From Streptomyces sp. CB02959 (GTDB taxonomy: Bacteria > Actinomycetota > Actinomycetes > Streptomycetales > Streptomycetaceae): 64,000 nt of DNA. The stretch covers positions 25,118 to 89,117 of the forward strand of contig NZ_NNBP01000038.1 of NCBI RefSeq assembly GCF_002803155.1. Direction: 5' to 3'. The notes below the pieces were generated by a model. That model made no database searches, was not told the DNA's origin, and saw only the letters and a list, made by a program, of their open reading frames with translations. Made by a program: the position numbers and the translations under genes. Positions within the stretch are counted from its first letter, which is position 1. Every line of letters starts with the position of its first letter. Shown one piece after another: positions 33,998 to 40,324 of the stretch.

Positions 33998-34130
33998 GAC
34001 GGCCTCCCGTTGGCACAGATTTGACGCACGGTCAGATCAGCGGGGGCGGCGCCCGCCGCCCGGATTCTGCGGCACGCGGGACGCGGAGGGAAGAGGTGTG
34101 ACGGGGGTACTCCGGTGGGAGAGCCGGAGA

Positions 34131-34160
34131 CTCCCAGGACCCGCGGGAAGGTCCTGGGAG
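34131..34160 (-). terminator. 11-bp hairpin after the TetR-hydrolase operon
   Basis: CTCCCAGGACC and GGTCCTGGGAG with an 8-base loop. A second small hairpin CTCCGG/CCGGAG precedes it at 34110-34128. Confidence 0.7.
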
Positions 34161-34210
34161 CCCGATGGTGAACCCGCGACGGGCCGCCACCTCGGCCGGA
34201 CGGACACGCC

Positions 34211-35047
34211 TTAGGCGCGGAAGACCTGGTCGAGTTGCGCGCCGAACTCGGCGGGGTGTGTGGTCAGTCCGATGTGCCCGCCGGGGAAGTGGCGGAGTTC
34301 CTTGCCGAGGCGCTCCGCCAGGAAGGCGGCCGGACGGTAGGACAGTTCGCCGCGTGAGTCCTGACCGCAGGCGAGCACGAGTCGGTCCGACAGCGCCTCC
34401 AGTCGGTGGATGTCCGGGGCGTACGCCATGAAGGCGGGGACGATGCGCCCGACGAAGTACGGGATGTTGGCCATCGTCTGCTCGGCCCGCGCCGCCGCTT
34501 GCGGCGGCAGCTCGACCTCGGCCTTCGGCTCGGTGGTGTCGCCCTCCTTCTTCAGCCCCTCGGCGAGGACGGCCATCGCCGGCATGAGCCCCTGGGTACG
34601 GAACGTCTCCCGCACCCGCGCGAGGAGCGCCCGGTGTTCGGCGGCGTCCGGGAGGACCTCGACCATCGGGGGCTCATGCGCCACGACGCGTTCGACGCGT
34701 TCGGGATGGGTGGTGAGCAGGTGCACGGCGGCTATCGCGCCCGAACTGGCCCCGAACACCCGGGCGGGCGCACCGGGCGACAGCAGTTCCAGCATGCGGA
34801 ACGCGTCATCGGCGTGCTCGGCCACGTGCTGCTCGGCCTCGGGGTCGTCCAACGTGCTGCGGGACATGCCGCGCGGGTCGTAGGTGGCGACGGTGTACGC
34901 GGCGGCCAGCTCGTCGGCGATTCCGTCGAAGGCGGCCGCGCCGCCGGACCCTCCGGGGATCAGCAGCAAGAGCGGTCCCCGGCCGCGTACTTCGTAGTGC
35001 AGGGTCGCGCCGTCGACGCGCAGGCTGCCGATGGTCGGGTCGGTCAT
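34211..35047 (-). CDS. Alpha/beta-fold hydrolase
   Basis: 278 residues. LLLLIPGGSGGAAAFDGIADEL gives the oxyanion strand, TYDPRGMSRSTLDD the next loop, VFGASSGAIAAVHLL the nucleophile elbow (GASSG, Ser) and FPGGHIGLTTHPAEF the catalytic His. The acid is probably the Asp in ACGQDSRGE. Cytoplasmic, substrate unknown. Its ATG overlaps the TetR stop (ATGA), so it is the second gene of a self-regulated operon. Confidence 0.87.
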   Translation of the reverse strand: MTDPTIGSLRVDGATLHYEVRGRGPLLLLIPGGSGGAAAFDGIADELAAAYTVATYDPRGMSRSTLDDPEAEQHVAEHADDAFRMLELLSPGAPARVFGASSGAIAAVHLLTTHPERVERVVAHEPPMVEVLPDAAEHRALLARVRETFRTQGLMPAMAVLAEGLKKEGDTTEPKAEVELPPQAAARAEQTMANIPYFVGRIVPAFMAYAPDIHRLEALSDRLVLACGQDSRGELSYRPAAFLAERLGKELRHFPGGHIGLTTHPAEFGAQLDQVFRA

Positions 35048-35637
35048 GAGTATTCTCCTTCTCCGGACGGAGGCCAGTGCTCCAGGAGGGTGTGCAGGGC
35101 GTCGAGGGTGCGGACCCAGGAGCGCTGCGAAGGGCGCGCGTGCGCGAACCCGCCCGCGGACTCCAGGGCGACGAACCCGTGGAAGGTGCTGCGCAGCAAC
35201 CGGACCGCGTCGGTCAGGTCGGGCTCGGCCAGTCCGTAGCCGCGGAGCATGCCGTAGCTCAACTCGACCGCGCGCCGCGGTCCGTGCGCCTGCGCGGCCA
35301 GCTCGGGGTCGATCTGGATCGGGGTCTGCGTCGCCGCGTAGCGGCCCGGATGTTCGCGGGCGTACTCCCGCCAGGCGTTCGCGAACGCCACCAGTGCGTC
35401 CTTGCCCGCCCGCCCGGCGGTCGCCTCCGCGATGCGGATGGTCTTCTCGTCCGCCGCCAGCAGCGCGATCCGCCCGCGCAGATCCTCCAGGTTGCGGACG
35501 TGCGTGTAGAGACTCGCGTCCTTCACGCCCAGCCGCCGCGCCACCTGGGACATGGTCACGCGGTCGAGCCCGACCTCGTCCGCCAACTCGGCGCCCGCGA
35601 TCGTCACCCGCTCCGCCGTCAGTCCGGCCCGCACCAT
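35044..35637 (-). CDS. TetR-family regulator (WHG-type), paralog of the one at 25034
   Basis: 197 residues. HTH: VGLDRVTMSQVARRLGVKDASLYTHVRNLEDLRGRIALL. The C-terminal pattern GKDALVAFANAWREYAREHPGRYAA and FHGFVALESAGGFAHA is the same as in the regulator encoded at 25034-25606. It heads an operon with the alpha/beta hydrolase. Two direct copies of a 15-bp palindrome lie 15 bp upstream and are its probable operators. Confidence 0.9.
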   Translation of the reverse strand: MVRAGLTAERVTIAGAELADEVGLDRVTMSQVARRLGVKDASLYTHVRNLEDLRGRIALLAADEKTIRIAEATAGRAGKDALVAFANAWREYAREHPGRYAATQTPIQIDPELAAQAHGPRRAVELSYGMLRGYGLAEPDLTDAVRLLRSTFHGFVALESAGGFAHARPSQRSWVRTLDALHTLLEHWPPSGEGEYS

Positions 35638-35652
35638 GTGCCCTCCTTACGT

Positions 35653-35689
35653 TCCTAGGGGTCCTAGTTTTATCCTAGGGGTCCTAGGA
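35653..35689. promoter_or_regulatory. Duplicated operator TCCTAGGGGTCCTAG
   Basis: Exact 15-bp copies at 35653-35667 and 35673-35687, a 20-bp period (two helical turns). Each contains two CCTAG elements. The location immediately before the TetR start implies autoregulation. Confidence 0.75.
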
Positions 35690-35760
35690 ATGGCAACCGG
35701 GTAGTGCTTGCGTGCGGAGTGGCTGTTGCGGGCCGGGGGGTGTCGGCCGGCGGTGCGGCC

Positions 35761-35804
35761 GTGTCGGCGCCGTGTCGGAACGATGTCGGTGCCTTGTCGG
35801 CGGC
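35761..35804 (+). promoter_or_regulatory. Four TGTCGG repeats in exact 11-bp phase
   Basis: TGTCGG occurs at 35762, 35773, 35784 and 35795, all on the same face of the helix, ending about 45 bp before the FAD monooxygenase start. A further copy at 35741 is one base out of phase. Such heptamer-like repeats at 11-bp spacing are the target style of SARP and PhoP/OmpR-fold activators. Confidence 0.6.
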
Positions 35805-35848
35805 GCCGTCAACGATGGCCGGACGGCACCGATCCCGAGAGGTCCACC

Positions 35849-37090
35849 ATGACGAACACCATCCGAGCGCACCACTCGCGTGCCACCTCGGTCTTGATTT
35901 CCGGCGCGGGCATTGCCGGTACCGCCCTTGCCTACTGGCTGCAGCGCTACGGCTTCCGCGTCACGGTCGTCGAGCGCGCCCCGGAGCCCCGGGCCGGCGG
36001 ACAGGCGGTGGACGTGCGCGGCAGCGCCCTCCAAGTCATCGAACGAATGGGGCTCCTGGCGGCCGTCCAGGCACAGCGGACCGGACTGCGGGGCATGTCG
36101 CACGTCGATGCGGACGGCCGCGAGCTGAGCCGTACCGACGAACGGACGGTCAGCGGCGGGTTCATCGACAGCTCCGACGTGGAGATCCTCCGCGATGACC
36201 TGTGCGCCCTGCTGGCACGGGCCGCCGGGCCCGGCGTCGAGTACCTGTTCGGCGACTCGATGAACAGCCTCGTCCAGCACGAGGACGGCGTCCAGGTCCG
36301 CTTCCGCAGCGGCGCCGAGCGGTGCTTCGACCTCGTCGTGGGCGCCGACGGCCTGCACTCGGCCACCCGCCGTCTCGTCTTCGGCCCCGAGGCCGACTAC
36401 CTGCACTCGATCGGTACCTACATCGCCGCATGGACTGCCCCCAACCACCTCGGACTCGACCGCTGGGAGGTCTTCCACCGGCCCCATGCCGACGGCGTGT
36501 GGGGCTGCATGGCCATGACCGAGCGGAACAATGCCGAGTTGCGGGTCTTCATCGGTTTCACCTCCGACGAGCCGACCGAACTGCTGCTGCCACGCGACAC
36601 CGCGGCGCAGAAGCGGCTGGTGGCGGAGCGCTGCGCCGGGCTGGGTTGGGAGGTGCCGCGCTTCCTCAAGGCCATGTGGGAATCGGACGCCTTCCACTAC
36701 GACGTGGTCGCGCAGATCCGCATGGACCGCTGGTCGCGCGGCCGCGTCGCACTGCTCGGCGACGCCGGGTACTGCTGCTCGCCGCTCACCGGGCAGGGCA
36801 GCAGCGTGGCGCTAACCGCGGCCTACGTGCTCGCCGGGGAACTGCACGCGGCAGGCGGCGATCACCGGGCCGCCCTCACCGCCTACGAGGAGCAGCTGCG
36901 CGGCCACGTGAGCGCCAACCAGGCGCTGCTCGCCCTGGGGGAGAACCTGGTGGCCGACAGCGCGGCAGCCCCGGGCGCAGAGGGCGGCTCGCACTCCCAT
37001 CCGGAAGGCGCGGCGGGCTTCGACGCGCCGGCCCCCCAGGCCACGGCGGCCTTCCGCGCCGCCCTGGCCTTCGACCTGCCCGACTACTGA
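35849..37090 (+). CDS. FAD-dependent aromatic hydroxylase-type monooxygenase
   Basis: 413 residues. VLISGAGIAGTALAYWLQRYGFRVTVVER is the FAD-binding start (quoted region spans residues 15-43), LVVGADGLHSATRRL the DG motif and GRVALLGDAGYCCSPLTGQGSSVAL the GD motif. This matches the PHBH-type single-component monooxygenases, including TetX-like and polyketide-tailoring members. It would hydroxylate or degrade an aromatic or polyketide substrate with NAD(P)H and O2. ATG 35849 has only a weak AGAGG site. The promoter carries the 11-bp repeats. Confidence 0.85.
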   Translation: MTNTIRAHHSRATSVLISGAGIAGTALAYWLQRYGFRVTVVERAPEPRAGGQAVDVRGSALQVIERMGLLAAVQAQRTGLRGMSHVDADGRELSRTDERTVSGGFIDSSDVEILRDDLCALLARAAGPGVEYLFGDSMNSLVQHEDGVQVRFRSGAERCFDLVVGADGLHSATRRLVFGPEADYLHSIGTYIAAWTAPNHLGLDRWEVFHRPHADGVWGCMAMTERNNAELRVFIGFTSDEPTELLLPRDTAAQKRLVAERCAGLGWEVPRFLKAMWESDAFHYDVVAQIRMDRWSRGRVALLGDAGYCCSPLTGQGSSVALTAAYVLAGELHAAGGDHRAALTAYEEQLRGHVSANQALLALGENLVADSAAAPGAEGGSHSHPEGAAGFDAPAPQATAAFRAALAFDLPDY

Positions 37091-37140
37091 CGGCTCCGCG
37101 GGGCCTCGAAAGGAGTGGGCGCGGCCTCGCGGGCGGCAGG

Positions 37141-37395
37141 TCAGGGCCTCCTGCGCGCCCGCAACTCCTCGATATACGCGTCGACTTCCTGTCGGTCGTA
37201 TCCCCGCCGGGCCACGTCGAACGCCGGCGGCTCGGCCGGCGGCCCCGCCGGGGACGACCGCTCGACGTACGCCTCGACCTGCTCACGGTCGTAGCCGCGC
37301 CGCACCAGGGAGAACCCGAGGCGACCGTCCGGGCTCCCTGCTTTGCTCCCTGCCTTGCGCGAGAACATCCTGCGCAACCCCCATCCGTTCCCCAT
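37141..37395 (-). CDS. Small protein with two DivIVA-like motifs
   Basis: 84 residues. After a basic start come two copies of a 20-residue pattern: FSLVRRGYDREQVEAYVE and FDVARRGYDRQEVDAYIEEL. This is the F-x-V-x-R-x-GYD-x-x-x-V-x-x-Y motif found at the N-terminus of DivIVA/Wag31 and of many actinobacterial coiled-coil proteins. Here it occurs twice without the coiled coil. In DivIVA this part binds curved membrane. AGGAGG lies just upstream of ATG 37395. Role unknown. Confidence 0.75.
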   Translation of the reverse strand: MGNGWGLRRMFSRKAGSKAGSPDGRLGFSLVRRGYDREQVEAYVERSSPAGPPAEPPAFDVARRGYDRQEVDAYIEELRARRRP

Positions 37396-37513
37396 GGATT
37401 TCCTCCTGACGGAAGGAAAAGTACCCCCCCCTGCGCACCGACGCTTCGGAGCGGCCACCAGGCGCTCGCCTCCCTCGCGGGCAAGTGCACCGTGGGACCC
37501 GACGTCTCACCGT

Positions 37514-37544
37514 TTGACCTGAAGTTTGGTTGAGGTTTTATGTT
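37514..37544 (+). promoter_or_regulatory. MerR/SoxR-type promoter with 19-bp spacer
   Basis: TTGACC (37514-37519) and TATGTT (37539-37544) are separated by 19 bp. Between them lies an interrupted palindrome, ACCTGAA...TTGAGGT (37517-37536). A 19-20 bp spacer with the dyad inside it is the hallmark of MerR-family activated promoters. No MerR-family gene was seen in the window. Confidence 0.6.
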
Positions 37545-37600
37545 CGGGTCAACGGCCGCCGACCGGGCGACCGTTGACCGGACCGACGGAGCGCGCCGCC

Positions 37601-38155
37601 ATGACCACTGTCACCACCACCGATGCCTCGGCCCTTCAGCACCAGATCGCCGTCCTGGTGGACCGGGCCGAAATCACCGGTCTCATCGACCGCTACCTGC
37701 TGAGCCTCGACACGCTGCCCGGTGGCGGCGGCTTCGACGACGACTGGGCCCGTGGCCTGTTCACCGAGGACGTCGTGATCACCTCGCCGGTGGGGCGGCA
37801 CCGCGGCATCGCCGGGCTGCCCGAATCCGAACGCGCGACCATGGCGAAGTTCGAGCGGACCCTGCACCTGGGCTCCAACTACCTCATCGGCCTCGACGGC
37901 GACCGGGCCACCGTCCGGTGGAACGCACTGATGACCCATGTCCACCTGGCCTCGACGCAGGCCGCCCGCGGTGCGGAACCAGGGGGCCACTTCGATGTCG
38001 GCGGCACCTTCACCGGCGAGGTCGTCCGGACCGCCGACGGCTGGCGCTTCCGGAGCCTGGACATCCGTGCGGTGTGGACGAGCGGACAGGGCCCGCTCGT
38101 CCTGACGCCGAAGGCCGAGGAGACACTGCGCAGGGTGGGGGCGCAGGCCGCATGA
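37601..38155 (+). CDS. SnoaL/NTF2-like protein
   Basis: 184 residues of the NTF2-like fold. It opens with DRAEITGLIDRYLLSLDT, has DDDWARGLFTEDVVITSPVGRHRGIAGL in the centre and ends with GEVVRTADGWRFRSLDIRAVW. Such proteins are cyclases, hydroxylases or simple binding proteins in aromatic metabolism. It is preceded by the MerR-type promoter. Co-localisation with the FAD monooxygenase 500 bp upstream hints at aromatic-compound turnover, but the genes are not in one operon. Confidence 0.75.
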   Translation: MTTVTTTDASALQHQIAVLVDRAEITGLIDRYLLSLDTLPGGGGFDDDWARGLFTEDVVITSPVGRHRGIAGLPESERATMAKFERTLHLGSNYLIGLDGDRATVRWNALMTHVHLASTQAARGAEPGGHFDVGGTFTGEVVRTADGWRFRSLDIRAVWTSGQGPLVLTPKAEETLRRVGAQAA

Positions 38156-38203
38156 CAACGCCCCACGACGTCGAGTTGACGACGGGGGAGGGGCGGTGGT
38201 GAC

Positions 38204-38232
38204 GCGAGCCCCGGGTCGGCCCCGAGGCTCGC
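38204..38232. terminator. Hairpin between convergent genes
   Basis: GCGAGCC and GGCTCGC pair around an inner GGG/CCC, between the NTF2-like gene (+) and the methyltransferase gene (-). Confidence 0.5.
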
Positions 38233-38293
38233 TCGCGCATCGGCGGGCGCGGACGGGCCCGATGCCGTCCGCGGAGGGGCTGCGCGCTGCCGG

Positions 38294-39412
38294 TCAGGCA
38301 GCTACCGCCTCCACCACGGAGAGCACCGTGTCGGTGGGCACCACGCGGGACAGGCGCAGTCCCGTCGCCTCGAAGAGCGCGGTGAAGTCCGCCTCGGTGC
38401 GTTCGCGGCCGACGAGTGACGCCATCATCATCAGGTCCAGCGCCTTGGACTGATGGGGTGCGTTGCCCGGCGGCACCACCGCATCCAGGACCAGGATCCG
38501 GCCGCCGGGCCGCAGCGCCCGACGGCAGTTGTCGAGGATGACCGCACTGCGCTCGTCGTCCCAGTCGTGCAGGATCCGCTTGATCAGGTAGACGTCGCCG
38601 GGGGGCACGGCGGTGAAGAAGTCGCCGTCCGCCAGCGTCCACCGCCCGGTGACCGCCTGCTCGGAGTCCAGGCGGTGCCCGGCCAGCACGTGCGGCTGGT
38701 CGTAGAGGACGCCGTGCAGTCCCGGGTGGCGGCGCAGCACCTCCAGGAGCAGGCCGCCGTGGCCGCCGCCGACGTCGACGACGGTGCCGACGGCGGGGAA
38801 GTCGTAGGCGGCCGCGAGGGGGGCATTCTCGGTGTCGGACATCGCGGCCATGCCGACGTGGAAGACGGCGGCGGTCCGCTCGTCCTGGGCGAAGTGGTCG
38901 AAGAACGGCATGCCGAAGATGCCCTCGAAGGCCGAGGTCTCCCCGGTCAGACAGCGGCTCATCTCGTTGCCGGGCAGCCACATGGTGCGGTCGGTGAGCA
39001 TCAGGACGGCGGCGCGGGCGGAGTACGGGGCGTCGCTGCGGAGCGCCTGTCCGGCCTCGGTCAGCCCGAACCGGCCCTGCTCGTCCTCCGTCACCACGCC
39101 CCGGGTGGCCAGGAGGCGCAGCACCCGGTAGAGGTTGCGGGCGTCGGTGCCGGTCGCGGTGGCGAGGTCGGCGGGGGAACGGGGGCCGTCGGCGAGGTGG
39201 TCGGCCACTCCCACGTCGGCTGCCGCGCGAAGGGCGGCCGGGAAGAGGAAGCCGAGGGCCTCGTCGATGAGGAAGGCGGCGGAGCGGCGGGAGCGGGCGT
39301 CGGGATCGGCGGTGTCGGTCCCGGTGCCGCCTGTGATGCCTTGGCCGGCCTTCTCGCCTAACGCCGCGGTACGTCCGTCCGCGCCATGGCTGTTGCCCTC
39401 GTTCTGCCGCAC
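38294..39412 (-). CDS. SAM-dependent O-methyltransferase (plant OMT/hydroxyneurosporene type)
   Basis: 372 residues. An N-terminal dimerisation domain (FLIDEALGFLFPAALRAAADVGVADHLADGP) precedes the SAM-binding core VVDVGGGHGGLLLEVL. LIKRILHDWDDERSAVIL holds the catalytic His-Asp region, and GGRILVLDAVVPPG follows. Enzymes of this PF00891 type methylate phenolic or polyketide hydroxyls. GTG 39412 is chosen for GAGGAGG about 8 bp upstream. It is divergent to the peptide cluster and could be a tailoring enzyme of it, though its fold favours small aromatic acceptors. Confidence 0.87.
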   Translation of the reverse strand: MRQNEGNSHGADGRTAALGEKAGQGITGGTGTDTADPDARSRRSAAFLIDEALGFLFPAALRAAADVGVADHLADGPRSPADLATATGTDARNLYRVLRLLATRGVVTEDEQGRFGLTEAGQALRSDAPYSARAAVLMLTDRTMWLPGNEMSRCLTGETSAFEGIFGMPFFDHFAQDERTAAVFHVGMAAMSDTENAPLAAAYDFPAVGTVVDVGGGHGGLLLEVLRRHPGLHGVLYDQPHVLAGHRLDSEQAVTGRWTLADGDFFTAVPPGDVYLIKRILHDWDDERSAVILDNCRRALRPGGRILVLDAVVPPGNAPHQSKALDLMMMASLVGRERTEADFTALFEATGLRLSRVVPTDTVLSVVEAVAA

Positions 39413-39958
39413 GCAGTCCTCCTCGTCGATCCGTGCGCTCCGCCGCGCTGCGGGCGGGCGCATGAGGCACCGTCGTCCGGTGCCCGGGCGGGTCCCGCCC
39501 GCCTGTGAAGATGCCCCTCGGTGACCTTGCCGAAGCACCGTGCCACCAGCGCGTTTCCGGGCGCTGCGGGCGGTGGCGCGAGCCGGTGCCGCGGACCGCG
39601 CAGGCATCGGGTACGGCCCCCGGGCGGTGTCCCGTTGGCGTCCCCCGGACTTCGAGAGGGAGCGGAACACGACCGCCCCGTGGGAACGGCCGTGCGAACC
39701 GTTCCGCCTTCTGGCCGGAATTCATTCCGCACATGAACTTGTGAGAGAGATCGGCGGCGGGCCGTGGTGTCCCGGATCACGGGGTGCGGGGGCGAATCGG
39801 CAGATAAATGCGGTAGGCGTCGAATGACGAACGATCAATTCACGGTGCATCTTTCGGCGGGACATGATTTATTACCGTGTCCGGTTGGCGTCTTATTGAG
39901 TGTGGTTTCTTCTGCTTAATTTGAACGCGTTGTGTGTCGCACCTACCGAGGAGGCCAC
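39413..39958. other. Gap of 546 bp: divergent control region of the peptide cluster
   Basis: No gene is supported. Bases 39740-39930 are much more AT-rich than the surroundings and end in a strong ribosome binding site, so the peptide-gene promoter lies here. Exact -10/-35 boxes could not be assigned with confidence. Confidence 0.5.
39683..39729. promoter_or_regulatory. Two inverted repeats upstream of the peptide cluster
   Basis: GGAACG (39683) / CGTTCC (39700) with an 11-bp spacer, and CGGAAT-TC-ATTCCG at 39716-39729. Both lie between the divergent methyltransferase and the precursor peptide and may bind a cluster regulator. Confidence 0.4.
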
Positions 39959-40126
39959 ATGGCCGAAGTCAAGAAGGTCGTCCGCCCAGCGGTCACCGCG
40001 TCGTCCCGCCCGTGCGCGTTCGTCTCGCCGGACAAGGGCAACGCTCCGACGATCACGCCCGCCCGCAGTCAGGTGGAGGCCACCTCGGCCCCCTCTGAGC
40101 AGCCGAAAGAGCGTACGTCGGCCTAA
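39959..40126 (+). CDS. Putative RiPP precursor peptide (55 aa)
   Basis: A short gene with a very strong site, GAGGAGG, 5-6 bp before ATG 39959. The peptide starts MAEVKKVVRPAVTASSRP. It has one cysteine (Cys19), one aromatic (Phe21), no tryptophan or tyrosine, and 12 Ser/Thr, many in the Pro-rich second half (APTITPARSQ, ATSAPSEQP). It precedes a radical SAM/SPASM enzyme by 199 bp, with a hairpin between, a layout typical of highly expressed RiPP precursors. It has no double-Gly or other obvious cleavage motif. I do not recognise the family; the Phe-Val-Ser-Pro-Asp-Lys stretch after Cys19 or the Thr/Ser-rich tail could be the core. Confidence 0.6.
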   Translation: MAEVKKVVRPAVTASSRPCAFVSPDKGNAPTITPARSQVEATSAPSEQPKERTSA

Positions 40127-40140
40127 CGGCTGAGGTTCCT

Positions 40141-40170
40141 CCGGGGCCCTGCCCACGGGCCGGGCCCCGG
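40141..40170 (+). terminator. Attenuator-like hairpin between precursor and radical SAM gene
   Basis: CCGGGGCCC and GGGCCCCGG form a perfect 9-bp stem with a 12-base loop, 14 bp after the precursor stop. It would keep maturase expression below that of the precursor, as in many RiPP operons. Confidence 0.65.
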
Positions 40171-40324
40171 TCTGTCGCGCGGGCCGAGCCGACGCTCGGG
40201 ACCGGTCCGCGCCCAACGGCCCGCGCCCGGGGGCCTTTCGCCGACACCGTGCCGCCCACCGCACAGCCGGGGCCGCGCCGTACGTCGCGTCGGAATTCGC
40301 AACACGCAGGGAGAAGCCTCAGCC

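Noticed and set aside
39422..39780. Small frames upstream of the peptide gene as extra precursor peptides
   Set aside because: None has a ribosome binding site. Composition matches non-coding GC-rich sequence. The only well-signalled small gene is at 39959.
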